From contig NW_027478878.1 in the NCBI RefSeq assembly GCF_051014685.1, positions 248,001-312,000 on the forward strand: a stretch of DNA of 64,000 nucleotides, given 5' to 3'. Below the pieces are notes generated by a model. It had not been told where the DNA came from. It ran no database searches and saw only the letters and a program-made list of their open reading frames with translations. This stretch comes from Ptiloglossa arizonensis. Taxonomy: Eukaryota > Arthropoda > Insecta > Hymenoptera > Colletidae. The translations under genes and the position numbers were made by a program. This document shows positions 44,901 to 60,468 of this stretch, piece by piece (the stretch's first letter is position 1; every line of letters begins with the position of its first letter).

Positions 44901-45816
44901 TATACGTTATACGTTATACGTTAAACGTTATACGTTATACGTTATACGTTATACGTTATACGTTACATGTTATGCGTTATACGTTTTACGTTATTCGTTA
45001 TACGTTCTTCGTTACACGTTATACGTTATACGTTATGCGTTATACGTTTTACGTTATTCGTGATACGTCATACGTTATACGTCATACAGTGTACGTTATA
45101 CGTTATACGTTATACGTTACACGTTATACGTTATACGTTATACGTTATACGTTATACGTTATACGTTATACGTTATACGTTATACGTTAAACGTTATACG
45201 TCATACGTTATACGTTATACGTTATACGTTATACGTTATACGATATACGTTATACGTTATACGTTATACGTCATAGGTTATACGTTATACGTTATTCTTT
45301 ATGCGTTATACGTTATACGATATACGTTATACGTTATACGGTATAAGTTCTTCGTTACACGTTATACGTTATACGTTATACGTTATACGTTATACGATAT
45401 ACGTTATACATTATACGTTATACGTTATACGTCATAGGTTATACGTTATACGTTATTCTTTATGCGGTATACGTCATACGTTATACGTTATACGTTATAC
45501 GTTATACGTTATACGTTATACGATATACGTTATACGTTATACGTTATACGTCATACGAAATATGTAATACGTAATACGTTTTACGTTATTCGTTATACGT
45601 TCTTCGTTACACGTTATACGTTATACGTTATGCGTTATACGTTTTACGTTATTCGTGATACGTTATACGTTATACGTCATACGGTATACGTTATACGTTA
45701 TACGTTATACGTTATACGTTATACGTTATACGTTATACGTTATACGTTATACGTTATACGTTATACGTTATACGTTATACGTTATACGTTATACGTTATA
45801 CGTTATACGTTATACG
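41918..45816 (+). repeat. 3899-bp duplication, copy 1
   Basis: From TTATGCG 41918 the markers ATTTGCG 42030, TAATACG 42100, TTAAACG 42184, TTACATG 42226 and 42898, leaders 43493 and 44116, TTACATG 44291 and GTATAAG recur at +3899 bp (557 heptamers). Copy-specific substitutions include TTATGCG near 42156 (TTATACG in copy 2) and ATACATG at 43780 (TTACATG in copy 2). Two 2065-bp-spaced sub-units (42226 and 44291) each contain the TAATATG/TAATGCG module (42744, 44809). Confidence 0.88.
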
Positions 45817-48602
45817 TTATGCGTTATACGTCATACGTTATACGTTATACGTTATACGATATACGTTATACGTTATTCGTTATACGTCCTTCGTTACACG
45901 TTATACGTTATACGTTATGCGTTATACGATTTGCGTTATTCGTTGTACGTTGTACGTTATACGTTATACGTTATACGTTATACGTTATACGTTATACGTA
46001 ATACGTTATACGTTATACGTTATACGTTATACGTTATACGTTATTCGTTATACGTTATACGTTATACGTTATACGTTATACGTTAAACGTTATACGTTAT
46101 ACGTTATACGTTATACGTTATACGTTACATGTTATGCGTTATACGTTTTACGTTATTCGTTATACGTTCTTCGTTACACGTTATACGTTATACGTTATGC
46201 GTTATACGTTTTACGTTATTCGTGATACGTCATACGTTATACGTCATACAGTGTACGTTATACGTTATACGTTATACGTTACACGTTATACGTTATACGT
46301 TATACGTTATACGTTATACGTTATACGTTATACGTTATACGTTATACGTTATACGTTATACGTCATACGTTATACGTTATACGTTATACGTTATACGTTA
46401 TACGATATACGTTATACGTTATACGTTATACGTCATAGGTTATACGTTATACGTTATTCTTTATGCGTTATACGTTATACGATATACGTTATACGTTATA
46501 CGGTATAAGTTCTTCGTTACACGTTATACGTTATACGTTATGCGTTATACGTTTTACGTTATTCGTTATACGTTTTACGTTATACGTTATACGTTATACG
46601 TTTTACGATATACGTTATACGTTATACGTTCTACGTTATACGTAATATGTAATGCGTCATACGTTTTACGTTATTCGTTATACGTTATACGTTATACGTT
46701 ATTCGTTATACGTTATACGTTATTCGTTATACGTTATACGTTATACGTTATACGTTAAACGTTATACGTTATACGTTATACGTTATACGTTATACGTTAC
46801 ATGTTATGCGTTATACGTTTTACGTTATTCGTTATACGTTCTTCGTTACACGTTATACGTTATACGTTATGCGTTATACGTTTTACGTTATTCGTGATAC
46901 GTCATACGTTATACGTCATACAGTGTACGTTATACGTTATACGTTATACGTTACACGTTATACGTTATACGTTATACGTTATACGTTATACGTTATACGT
47001 TATACGTTATACGTTATACGTTATACGTTATACGTCATACGTTATACGTTATACGTTATACGTTATACGTTATACGATATACGTTATACGTTATACGTTA
47101 TACGTCATAGGTTATACGTTATACGTTATTCTTTATGCGTTATACGTTATACGATATACGTTATACGTTATACGGTATAAGTTCTTCGTTACACGTTATA
47201 CGTTATACGTTATACGTTATACGTTATACGATACACGTTATACATTATACGTTATACGTTATACGTCATAGGTTATACGTTATACGTTATTCTTTATGCG
47301 GTATACGTCATACGTTATACGTTATACGTTATACGTTATACGTTATACGTTATACGATATACGTTATACGTTATACGTTATACGTCATACGAAATATGTA
47401 ATACGTAATACGTTTTACGTTATTCGTTATACGTTCTTCGTTACACGTTATACGTTATACGTTATGCGTTATACGTTTTACGTTATTCGTGATACGTTAT
47501 ACGTTATACGTCATACGGTATACGTTATACGTTATACGTTATACGTTATACGTTATACGTTATACGTTATACGTTATACGTTATACGTTATACGTTATTC
47601 GTTATACGTTATACGTTATACGTTATACGTTATACGTTAAACGTTATACGTTATACGTTATACGTTATACGTTATACGTTACATGTTATACGTTATACGA
47701 TATACGTTATACGTTATACGTTATACGTCATAGGTTATACGTTATACGTTATTCTTTATGCGTTATACGTTATACGATATACGTTATACGTTATACGGTA
47801 TAAGTTCTTCGTTACACGTTATACGTTATACGTTATACGTTATACGTTATACGATATACGTTATACATTATACGTTATACGTTATACGTCATAGGTTATA
47901 CGTTATACGTTATTCTTTATGCGGTATACGTCATACGTTATACGTTATACGTTATACGTTATACGTTATACGTTATACGATATACGTTATACGTTATACG
48001 TTATACGTCATACGAAATATGTAATACGTAATACGTTTTACGTTATTCGTTATACGTTCTTCGTTACACGTTATACGTTATACGTTATACGTTATTCGTT
48101 ATACGTTATACGTTATTCGTTATACGTTATACGTTATACGTTATACGTTAAACGTTATACGTTATACGGTATACGTTATACGTTATACGTTACATGTTAT
48201 GCGTTATACGTTTTACGTTATTCGTTATACGTTCTTCGTTACACGTTATACGTTATACGTTAGGCGTTATACGTTTTACGTTATTCGTGATACGTCATAC
48301 GTTATACGTCATACAGTGTACGTTATACGTTATACGTTATACGTTACACGTTATACGTTATACGTTATACGTTATACGTTATACGTTATACGTTATACGT
48401 TATACGTTATACGTTATACGTTATACGTCATACGTTATACGTTATACGTTATACGTTATACGTTATACGATATACGTTATACGTTATACGTTATACGTCA
48501 TAGGTTATACGTTATACGTTATTCTTTATGCGTTATACGTTATACGATATACGTTATACGTTATACGGTATAAGTTCTTCGTTACACGTTATACGTTATA
48601 CG
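45817..48602 (+). repeat. 3899-bp duplication, copy 2 (truncated)
   Basis: It matches 41918-44703 at a constant offset: ATTTGCG 45929, TAATACG 45999, TTAAACG 46083, TTACATG 46125, 46797, 47679 and 48190, leaders 47392 and 48015, TAATATG 46643. After TTACACG at about 48590 copy 1 continues with TTATGCG and TTTTACG, while here the array goes to TTATACG and ATATACG, so the copies part at 44703/48602. Private variants are ATACACG at 47231, GTATACG near 48169 and TTAGGCG near 48260. Confidence 0.88.
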
Positions 48603-50625
48603 TTATACGTTATACGTTATACGATATACGTTATACATTATACGTTATACGTTATACGTCATAGGTTATACGTTATACGTTATTCTTTATGCGGTATACG
48701 TCATACGTTATACGTTATACGTTATACGTTATACGTTATACGTTATACGATATACGTTATACGTTATACGTTATACGTCATACGAAATATGTAATACGTA
48801 ATACGTTTTACGTTATTCGTTATACGTTCTTCGTTACACGTTATACGTTATACGTTATGCGTTATACGTTTTACGTTATTCGTGATACGTTATACGTTAT
48901 ACGTCATACGGTATACGTTATACGTTATACGTTATACGTTATACGTTATACGTTATACGTTATACGTTGTACGTTATACGTTATACGTTATACGTTACAC
49001 GTTATACGTTATACGTTATACGTTATACGTTATACGTTAAACGTTATACGTTATACGTTATACGTTATACGTCATACGTTATACGTTATACGTTATACGT
49101 TATACGTTATACGATATACGTTATACATTATACGTTATACGTTATGCGTCATAGGTTATACGTTATACGTTATTCTTTATGCGGTATACGTCATACGTTA
49201 TACGTTATACGTTATACGTTATACGTTATACGTTATACGATATACGTTATACGTTATACGTTATACGTCATACGAAATATGTAATACGTAATACGTTTTA
49301 CGTTATTCGTTATACGTTCTTCGTTACACGTTATACGTTATACGTTATGCGTTATACGTTTTACGTTATTCGTGATACGTTATACGTTATACGTCATACG
49401 GTATACGTTATATGTTATACGTTATACGTTATACGTTATACGTTATACGTTATACGTTATACGTTATACGTTATACGTTATACGTTATACGTTATACGTT
49501 ATACGTTATACGTTATACGTTATACGTTATACGTTATGCGTTATACGTCATACGTTATACGTTATACGTTATACGATATACGTTATACGTTATTCGTTAT
49601 ACGTCCTTCGTTACACGTTATACGTTATACGTTATGCGTTATACGATTTGCGTTATTCGTTGTACGTTGTACGTTATACGTTATACGTTATACGTTATAC
49701 GTTATACGTTATACGTAATACGTTATACGTTATACGTTATACGTTATACGTTATACGTTATTCGTTATACGTTATACGTTATACGTTATACGTTATACGT
49801 TAAACGTTATACGTTATACGTTATACGTTATACGTTATACGTTACATGTTATGCGTTATACGTTTTACGTTATTCGTTATACGTTCTTCGTTACACGTTA
49901 TACGTTATACGTTATGCGTTATACGTTTTACGTTATTCGTGATACGTCATACGTTATACGTCATACAGTGTACGTTATACGTTATACGTTATACGTTACA
50001 CGTTATACGTTATACGTTATACGATATACGTTATACGTTATACGTTATACGTTATACGTTATACGTTATACGTTATACGTCATACGTTATACGTTATACG
50101 TTATACGTTATACGTTATACGATATACGTTATACGTTATACGTTATACGTCATAGGTTATACGTTATACGTTATTCTTTATGCGTTATACGTTATACGAT
50201 ATACGTTATACGTTATACGGTATAAGTTCTTCGTTACACGTTATACGTTATACGTTATGCGTTATACGTTTTACGTTATTCGTTATACGTTTTACGTTAT
50301 ACGTTATACGTTATACGTTTTACGATATACGTTATACGTTATACGTTCTACGTTATACGTAATATGTAATGCGTCATACGTTTTACGTTATTCGTTATAC
50401 GTTATACGTTATACGTTATTCGTTATACGTTATACGTTATACGTTATACGTTATACGTTATACGTAATACGTTATACGTTATACGTTATACGTTATACGT
50501 TATACGTTATACGTTATACGTTATACGTTATACGTTATACGTTATACGTTATACGTTATACGTTATACGTTATACGTTATACGTTATACGTTATACGTTA
50601 TACGTTATACGTTATACGTTATACG
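48603..50625 (+). repeat. Array segment: closely spaced leaders, then one full HOR
   Basis: Leaders at 48785 and 49275 are only 490 bp apart. ATTTGCG follows near 49646, TTAAACG near 49800, TTACATG at 49842 with TCATACA,GTGTACG, a TCATAGG module near 50150 and a TAATATG/TAATGCG module at 50360. The final 160 bp is almost pure TTATACG. This is the last place where the TCATACA,GTGTACG subtype appears. Confidence 0.85.
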
Positions 50626-52888
50626 TCATACGAAATATGTAATACGTTACACGTTATACGTCATACGAAATATGTAATACGTAATACGTTTTACGTTATT
50701 CCTTATACGTTCTTCGTTACACGTTATACGTTATACGTTATGCGTAATACGTTTTACGTCATTCGTGATACGTTATACGTTATACGTCATACGGTATACG
50801 TTATACGTTATACGTTATACGTTATACGTTATACGTTATACGTTATACGTTATACGTTATACGTTATACGTTATACGTTATACGTTATACGTTATACGTT
50901 ATACGTTATACGTTATACGTTATGCGTTATACGTCATACGTTATACGTTATACGTTATACGATATACGTTATACGTTATTCGTTATACGTCCTTCGTTAC
51001 ACGTTATACGTTATACGTTATGCGTTATACGATTTGCGTTATTCGTTGTACGTTGTACGTTATACGTTATGGGTTATACGTTATACGTTATACGTTATAC
51101 GTTATACTTTATTCGTTATACCTTATACGTTATACGTTATACGTTATACGGTATACGATATACGTTATACGTTATACGTTATACGTTATACGTTATCCGT
51201 TATACGTTATACGTCATACGTTATACGTTATACGTCATACGTTATACGTTATACGTTATACGTTATACGTTATACGATATACGTTATACATTATACGTTA
51301 TACGTTATACGTCATAGGTTATACGTTATACGTTATTCTTTATGCGGTATACGTTATACGATATACGTTATACGTTATACGGTATACGATATACGTTATG
51401 CGTTATACGTTTTGCGTTATACGTTATACGTTATACGTTATACGTTATACGTTATACGTTATACGTTATACGTTATACGTTATACGTTATACGTTATACG
51501 TTATACGTTATACGTTATACGTTATACGTTATACGTTATACGTTATAAGTTTTACGATATACGTTATACGTAAATACGTTCTACGTTATACGTAATATGT
51601 AATGCGTCATACGTTTTACGTTATTCGTTATACGTTATACGTTATACGTTATTCGTTATACGTTATACGTTATACGTTATGCGTTATACGTTATACGTTA
51701 TACGTTATACGTTATACGTTAAACGTTATACGTTATACGTTATACGTTATACGTTATACGTTATACGTTATACGTTATACGTTATACGTTATACGTTATA
51801 CGTTATACGTTATACGTTATACGTCATACGAAATATGTAATGCGTCATACGTTTTACGTTATTCGTTATACGTTATACGTTATACGTTATTCGTTATACG
51901 TTATACGTTATACGTTATAAGTTTTACGATATACGTTATACGTAAATACGTTCTACGTTATACGTAATATGTAATGCGTCATACGTTTTACGTTATTCGT
52001 TATACGTTATACGTTATACGTTATTCGTTATACGTTATACGTTATACGTTATGCGTTATACGTTATACGTTATACGTTATACGTTATACGTTATACGTTA
52101 TACGTTATACGTTATACGTTATACGTTATACGTTATACGTTATACGTTATACGTTATACGTTATACGTTATACGTTATACGTTATACGTTATACGTTATA
52201 CGTTATACGTTATACGTTATACGTTATACGTTCTACGTTATAGGTTATACGTTATACGTTATACGTTATACGTTATACGTTATACGTTATACGTTATACG
52301 TTATACGTTATACGTTATACGTTATACGTTATACGTTATACGTTATACGTTATACGTTACACGTCATACGAAATATGTAATACGTTATACGTTATATGTC
52401 ATACGAAATATGTAATAGGTAATACGTTTTACGTTATTCGTTATACGTTCTTCGTTACACGTTATTCGTTATACGTTATGCGTTATACGTTTTACGTTAT
52501 TCGTGATACGTTATACGTTATACGTCATACGGTATACGTTATACGTTATACGTTATACGTTATACGTTATACGTTATACGTTATACGTTATACGTTATAC
52601 GTTATACGTTATACGTTATACGTTATACGTTATACGTTATACGTTATACGTTATACGTTATACGTTATACGTTATACGTTATACGTTATACGTTATACGT
52701 TATACGTTATACGTTATACGTTATACGTTATACGTTATACGTTATACGTTATACGTTATACGTTATACGTTATACGTTAAACGTTATACGTTATACGTTA
52801 TACGTTATACGTTATACGTTATACGTTATACGTTATACGTTATACGTTATACGTTATACGTTATACGTTATACGTTATACGTCATACG
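50626..52888 (+). repeat. Array segment: start of the TTATTCC subfamily
   Basis: Double leaders at 50633 and 50668 introduce TTATTCC in place of TTATTCG, then TAATACG after TTATGCG, and TCATTCG before TGATACG. The same set returns at 52889, 56361 and 58517. TTATGGG and the TTATACT/TTATACC pair follow the ATTTGCG module. A different leader type with TAATAGG is at 52371/52406. The part 50633 to about 51440 recurs at 52889 to about 53690 (offset 2256 bp, i.e. 322 heptamers plus the two one-base insertions). Confidence 0.85.
51543..52090 (+). repeat. 372-bp duplication carrying the same one-base insertion
   Basis: TTATAAG at 51543 and 51915 each open TTTTACG, ATATACG, TTATACG, an 8-base TAAATACG (51571-51578 and 51943-51950), TTCTACG, TAATATG (51593, 51965), TAATGCG, TCATACG, TTTTACG, TTATTCG and TTATGCG (51677, 52049). 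The offset is 372 bp, i.e. 53 heptamers plus one. The copies separate after about 51718/52090, where copy 1 has TTAAACG. Each octamer shifts the register by +1, giving heptamer starts congruent to 4 modulo 7 to the end of the window. Confidence 0.9.
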
Positions 52889-55800
52889 AAATATGTAATA
52901 CGTTACACGTTATACGTCATACGAAATATGTAATACGTAATACGTTTTACGTTATTCCTTATACGTTCTTCGTTACACGTTATACGTTATACGTTATGCG
53001 TAATACGTTTTACGTCATTCGTGATACGTTATACGTTATACGTCATACGGTATACGTTATACGTTATACGTTATACGTTATACGTTATACGTTATACGTT
53101 ATACGTTATACGTTATACGTTATACGTTATACGTTATACGTTATACGTTATACGTTATACGTTATACGTTATACGTTATGCGTTATACGCCATACGTTAT
53201 ACGTTATACGTTATACGATATACGTTATACGTTATTCGTTATACGTCCTTCGTTACACGTTATACGTTATACGTTATGCGTTATACGATTTGCGTTATTC
53301 GTTGTACGTTGTACGTTATACGTTATGGGTTATACGTTATACGTTATACGTTATACGTTATACTTTATTCGTTATACCTTATACGTTATACGTTATACGT
53401 TATACGGTATACGATATACGTTATACGTTATACGTTATACGTTATACGTTATCCGTTATACGTTATACGTTATACGTTATACGTTATACGTCATACGTTA
53501 TACGTTATACGTTATACGTTATACGTTATACGTTATACGATATACGTTATACATTATACGTTATACGTTATACGTCATAGGTTATACGTTATACGTTATT
53601 CTTTATGCGGTATACGTTATACGATATACGTTATACGTTATACGGTATACGATATACGTTATGCGTTATACGTTTTGCGTTATACGTTATACGTTATACG
53701 TTATACGTTATACGTTATACGTTATACGTTATACGTTCTACGTTATAGGTTATACGTTATACGTTATACGTTATACGTTATACGTTATACGTTATACGTT
53801 ATACGTTATACGTTATACGTTACACGTTATACGTTATACGTTATACGTTATACGTTATACGTTATACGTTATACGTTATACGTTATACGTTATACGTTAT
53901 ACGTTATACGTTATACGTTCTACGTTATAGGTTATACGTTATACGTTATACGTTATACGTTATACGTTATACGTTATACGTTATACGTTATACGTTATAC
54001 GTTATACGTTATACGTTACACGTTATACGTTATACGTTATACGTTACACGTCATACGAAATCTGTAATACGTTATACGTTATACGTCATACGAAATATGT
54101 AATAGGTAATACGTTTTACGTTATTCGTTATACGTTCTTCGTTACACGTTATTCGTTATACGTTATGCGTTATACGTTTTACGTTATTCGTGATACGTTA
54201 TACGTTATACGTCATACGGTATACGTTATACGTTATACGTTATACGTTATACGTTATACGTTATACGTTATACGTTATACGTTATACGTTATACGTTATA
54301 CGTTATACGTTATACGTTATACGTTATACGTTATACGTTATGCGTTATACGTCATACGTTATACGTTATACGTTGTACGATATACGTTATACGTTATTCG
54401 TTATACGTTCTTCGTTACACGTTATACGTTATACGTTATGCGTTATACGATTTGCGTAATTCGTTGTACGTTGTACGTTATACGTTATAGGTTATACGTT
54501 ATACGTTATACGTTATACGTTATACTTTATTCGTTATACCTTATACGTTATACGTTATACGTTATACGGTATACGATATACGTTATACGTTATACGTTAT
54601 ACGTTATCCGTTATACGTTATACGTTATACGTTATACGTTATACGTCATACATTATACGTTATACGTTATACGTTATACGTTATACGATATACGTTATAC
54701 ATTATACGTTATACGTTATACGTCATAGGTTATAATTTATACGTTATTCTTTATGCGGTATACGTTATACGATATACGTTATACGTTATACGGTATACGA
54801 TATACGTTATGCGTTATACGTTTTACGTTATACGTTATACGTTATACGTTATACATTATACGTTATACGTTATACGTTATACGTTATACGTTATACGTTA
54901 TACGTTATACGTTATACGTTACATGTTATGCGTTATACGTTTTACGTTATTCGTTATACGTTCTTCGTTACACGTTATACGTTATACGTTATGCGTTATA
55001 CGTTTTACGTTATTCGTGATACGTCATACGTTATACGTCATACGGTATACGTTATACGTTATACGTTATACGTTACACGTTATACGTTATACGTTATACG
55101 TTATACGTTATACGTTATACGTTATACGTTATACGTTATACGTTATACGGTATACGTTATACGTCATACGTTTTACGTTATACATTATACGTTATACGTT
55201 ATACGTTATACGTTATACGTTATACGTTATACGTTATACGTTATACGTTATACGTTATACGTTATACGTTATACGTTATACGTTATACGTTATACGTTAT
55301 ACGATATACGTTATACGTTATACGTTATACGTTATACGTTATACGTTATACGTTATACGTTATACGTTATACGTTATACGTTATACGTTATACGTTATAC
55401 GTTATACGTTATACGTTATACGTTATACGTTATACGTTATACGTTATACGTTATACGTTATACGATATACGTTATACGTTATACGTTATACGTCATAGGT
55501 TATACGTTATACGTTATTCTTTATGCGTTATACGTTATACGATATACGATATACGTTATACGTTATACGGTATACGATATACGTTATGCGTTATACGCTT
55601 TACGTTATTCGTTATACGTTATACGTTATACGTTATACGTTATACGTTATACGTTATACGTCATACGTTATACGTTATACGTTATACGTTATACGTTATA
55701 CGTTATACGTTATACGTTATACGTTATACGTTATACGTTATACGTTATACGTTATACGTTATACGTTATACGTTATGCGTTATACGTTTTACGTTATACG

Positions 55801-56346
55801 TTATACGTTATACGTTATACGTTTTACGTTATACGTTTTACGATATACGTTATACGTTATACGTTCTACGTTATACGTAATATGTAATGCGTCATACGTT
55901 TTACGTTATTCGTTATACGTTATACGTTATACGTTATTCGTTATACGTTATACGTTATACGTTATACGTTATACGTTATACGTAATACGTTATACATTAC
56001 ACGTTATACGTTATACGTTATACGTTATACGTTATACGTTATACGTTATACGTTATACGTTATACGTTATACGTTATACGTTATACGTTATACGTTATAC
56101 GTTATACGTTATACGTTATACGTTATACGTTATACGTTATACGTTATACGTTATACGTTATACGTTATACGTTATACGTTATACGTTATACGTTATACGT
56201 TATACGTTATACGTTATACGTTATACGTTATACGTTATACGTTATACGTTATACGTTATACGTTATACGTTATACGTTATACGTTATACGTTATACGTTA
56301 TACGTTATACGTTATACGTTATACGTTATACGTTATACGTTATACG
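52889..56346 (+). repeat. Array segment: two leader types alternating, then long pure runs
   Basis: TTATTCC-type leader at 52889/52924, TAATAGG-type leader at 54058 (here AAATCTG) and 54093. TTATACT/TTATACC strings occur near 53360 and 54523, TTACATG at 54919 and a TAATATG/TAATGCG module at 55878. Two TTCTACG,TTATAGG junctions lie near 53739 and 53919. Bases from about 56005 to 56346 are an unbroken TTATACG run of roughly 49 units. Nothing but satellite is present. Confidence 0.85.
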
Positions 56347-58502
56347 CTATACGTCATACGAAATATGTAATACGTTACACGTTATACGTCATACGAAATA
56401 TGTAAGACGTAATACGTTTTACGTTATTCCTTATACGTTCTTCGTTACACGTTATACGTTATACGTTATGCGTAATACGTTTTACGTCATTCGTGATACG
56501 TTATACGTTATACGTCATACGGTATACGTTATACGTTATACGTTATACGTTATACGTTATACGTTATACGTTATACGTTATACGTTATACGTTATACGTT
56601 ATACGTTATACGTTATACGTTATACGTTATACGTTATACGTTATACGTTATACGTTATACGTTATGCGTTATACGTCATACGTTATACGTTATACGTTAT
56701 ACGATATACGTTATACGTTATTCGTTATACGTCCTTCGTTACACGTTATACGTTATACGTTATGCGTTATACGATTTGCGTTATTCGTTGTACGTTGTAC
56801 GTTATACGTTATGGGTTATACGTTATACGTTATACGTTATACGTTATACTTTATTCGTTATACCTTATACGTTATACGTTATACGTTATACGGTATACGA
56901 TATACGTTATACGTTATACGTTATACGTTATACGTTATCCGTTATACGTTATACGTTATACGTTATACGTTATACGTCATACGTTATACGTTATACGTTA
57001 TACGTTATACGTTATACGTTATGCGTTATACGTCATACGTTATACGTTATACGTTATACGATATACGTTATACGTTATTCGTTATACGTTCTTCGTTACA
57101 CGTTATACGTTATACGTTATGCGTTATACGATTTGCGTTATTCGTTGTACGTTGTACGTTATACGTTATAGGTTATACGTTATACGTTATACGTTATACG
57201 TTATACTTTATTCGTTATACCTTATACGTTATACGTTATACGTTATACGGTATACGATATACGTTATACGTTATACGTTATACGTTATCCGTTATACGTT
57301 ATACGTTATACGTTATACGTTATACGTCATACATTATACGTTATACGTTATACGTTATACGTTATACGATATACGTTATACATTATACGTTATACGTTAT
57401 ACGTCATAGGTTATACGTTATACGTTATTCTTTATGCGGTATACGTTATACGATATACGTTATACGTTATACGGTATACGATATACGTTATGCGTTATAC
57501 GTTTTACGTTATACGTTATACGTTATACGTTATACGTTATACGTTATACGTTATACGTTATACGTTATACGTTATACGTTATACGTTACATGTTATGCGT
57601 TATACGTTTTACGTTATTCGTTTTAAGTTCTTCGTTACACGTTATACGTTATACGTTATGCGTTATACGTTTTACGTTATTCGTGATACGTCATACGTTA
57701 TACGTCATACGGTATACGTTATACGTTATACGTTATACGTTATACGTTACACGTTATACGTTATACGTTATACGTTATACGTTATACGTTATACGTTATA
57801 CGTTATACGTTATACGTTATACGTTATACGGTATACGTTATACGTCATACGTTTTACGTTATACATTATACGTTATACGTTATACGATATACGTTATACG
57901 TTATACGTTATACGTCATAGGTTATACGTTATACGTTATTCTTTATGCGTTATACGTTATACGATATACGATATACGTTATACGTTATACGGTATACGAT
58001 ATACGTTATGCGTTATTCGCTTTACGTTATTCGTTATACGTTATACGTTATACGTTATACGTTATACGTTATACGTTATACGTTATACGTTATACGTTAT
58101 ACGTTATACGTTATACGTTATACGTTATACGTTATACGTTATACGTTATACGTTATACGTTATACGTTATACGTTATACGTTATACGTTATACGTTATAC
58201 GTTATACGTTATACGTTATACGTTATACGTTATACGTTATACGTTATACGTTATACGTTATACGTTATACGTTATACGTTATACGTTATACGTTATACGT
58301 TATACGTTATACGTTATACGTTATACGTTATACGTTATACGTTATACGTTATACGTTATACGTTATACGTTATACGTTATACGTTATACGTTATACGTTA
58401 TACGTTATACGTTATACGTTATACGTTATACGTTATACGTTATACGTTATACGTTATACGTTATACGTTATACGTTATACGTTATACGTTATACGTTATA
58501 CG
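56347..58502 (+). repeat. 2156-bp tandem duplication, copy 1
   Basis: CTATACG (56347) precedes the double leader 56361/56396 with the private TAAGACG. Then come TTATTCC, TCATTCG, TGATACG, an ATTTGCG module with TCCTTCG, TTATGGG, TTATACT/TTATACC, a second ATTTGCG module with TTCTTCG and TTATAGG, TTACATG at 57587 followed by TTTTAAG, and a TCATAGG module. All recur 2156 bp (308 heptamers) later. It ends in the longest pure run of the window. Confidence 0.9.
58034..58502 (+). repeat. Longest perfect TTATACG run: 67 units
   Basis: Bases 58034-58502 show no variant heptamer between TTATTCG (58027) and CTATACG (58503), 469 bp in all. Other long perfect runs are about 56005-56346 (roughly 49 units), 2486-2772 (41), 60189-60468 (40) and 1583-1848 (38). 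Such runs are where unequal exchange or slippage by whole heptamers is easiest, and their lengths differ between otherwise matching copies. Confidence 0.9.
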
Positions 58503-60468
58503 CTATACGTCATACGAAATATGTAATACGTTACACGTTATACGTCATACGAAATATGTAAGACGTAATACGTTTTACGTTATTCCTTATACGTTCTTCG
58601 TTACACGTTATACGTTATACGTTATGCGTAATACGTTTTACGTCATTCGTGATACGTTATACGTTATACGTCATACGGTATACGTTATACGTTATACGTT
58701 ATACGTTATACGTTATACGTTATACGTTATACGTTATACGTTATACGTTATACGTTATACGTTATACGTTATACGTTATACGTTATACGTTATACGTTAT
58801 ACGTTATACGTTATACGTTATGCGTTATACGTCATACGTTATACGTTATACGTTATACGATATACGTTATACGTTATTCGTTATACGTCCTTCGTTACAC
58901 GTTATACGTTATACGTTATGCGTTATACGATTTGCGTTATTCGTTGTACGTTGTACGTTATACGTTATGGGTTATACGTTATACGTTATACGTTATACGT
59001 TATACTTTATTCGTTATACCTTATACGTTATACGTTATACGTTATACGGTATACGATATACGTTATACGTTATACGTTATACGTTATACGTTATCCGTTA
59101 TACGTTATACGTTATACGTTATACGTTATACGTCATACGTTATACGTTATACGTTATACGTTATACGTTATACGTTATGCGTTATACGTCATACGTTATA
59201 CGTTATACGTTATACGATATACGTTATACGTTATTCGTTATACGTTCTTCGTTACACGTTATACGTTATACGTTATGCGTTATACGATTTGCGTTATTCG
59301 TTGTACGTTGTACGTTATACGTTATAGGTTATACGTTATACGTTATACGTTATACGTTATACTTTATTCGTTATACCTTATACGTTATACGTTATACGTT
59401 ATACGGTATACGATATACGTTATACGTTATACGTTATACGTTATCCGTTATACGTTATACGTTATACGTTATACGTTATACGTCATACATTATACGTTAT
59501 ACGTTATACGTTATACGTTATACGATATACGTTATACATTATACGTTATACGTTATACGTCATAGGTTATACGTTATACGTTATTCTTTATGCGGTATAC
59601 GTTATACGATATACGTTATACGTTATACGGTATACGATATACGTTATGCGTTATACGTTTTACGTTATACGTTATACGTTATACGTTATACGTTATACGT
59701 TATACGTTATACGTTATACGTTATACGTTATACGTTATACGTTACATGTTATGCGTTATACGTTTTACGTTATTCGTTTTAAGTTCTTCGTTACACGTTA
59801 TACGTTATACGTTATGCGTTATACGTTTTACGTTATTCGTGATACGTCATACGTTATACGTCATACGGTATACGTTATACGTTATACGTTATACGTTATA
59901 CGTTACACGTTATACGTTATACGTTATACGTTATACGTTATACGTTATACGTTATACGTTATACGTTATACGTTATACGTTATACGGTATACGTTATACG
60001 TCATACGTTTTACGTTATACATTATACGTTATACGTTATACGATATACGTTATACGTTATACGTTATACGTCATAGGTTATACGTTATACGTTATTCTTT
60101 ATGCGTTATACGTTATACGATATACGATATACGTTATACGTTATACGGTATACGATATACGTTATGCGTTATACGCTTTACGTCTTTCGTTATACGTTAT
60201 ACGTTATACGTTATACGTTATACGTTATACGTTATACGTTATACGTTATACGTTATACGTTATACGTTATACGTTATACGTTATACGTTATACGTTATAC
60301 GTTATACGTTATACGTTATACGTTATACGTTATACGTTATACGTTATACGTTATACGTTATACGTTATACGTTATACGTTATACGTTATACGTTATACGT
60401 TATACGTTATACGTTATACGTTATACGTTATACGTTATACGTTATACGTTATACGTTATACGTTATAC
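58503..60468 (+). repeat. 2156-bp tandem duplication, copy 2
   Basis: CTATACG at 58503, leaders 58517/58552 with TAAGACG, TTACATG 59743 with TTTTAAG and the other markers match copy 1. Differences are near 60160-60188, where copy 1 has TTATTCG,CTTTACG,TTATTCG and copy 2 has TTATACG,CTTTACG,TCTTTCG. The terminal pure run is 40 heptamers (60189-60468) against 67 in copy 1. Confidence 0.9.
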
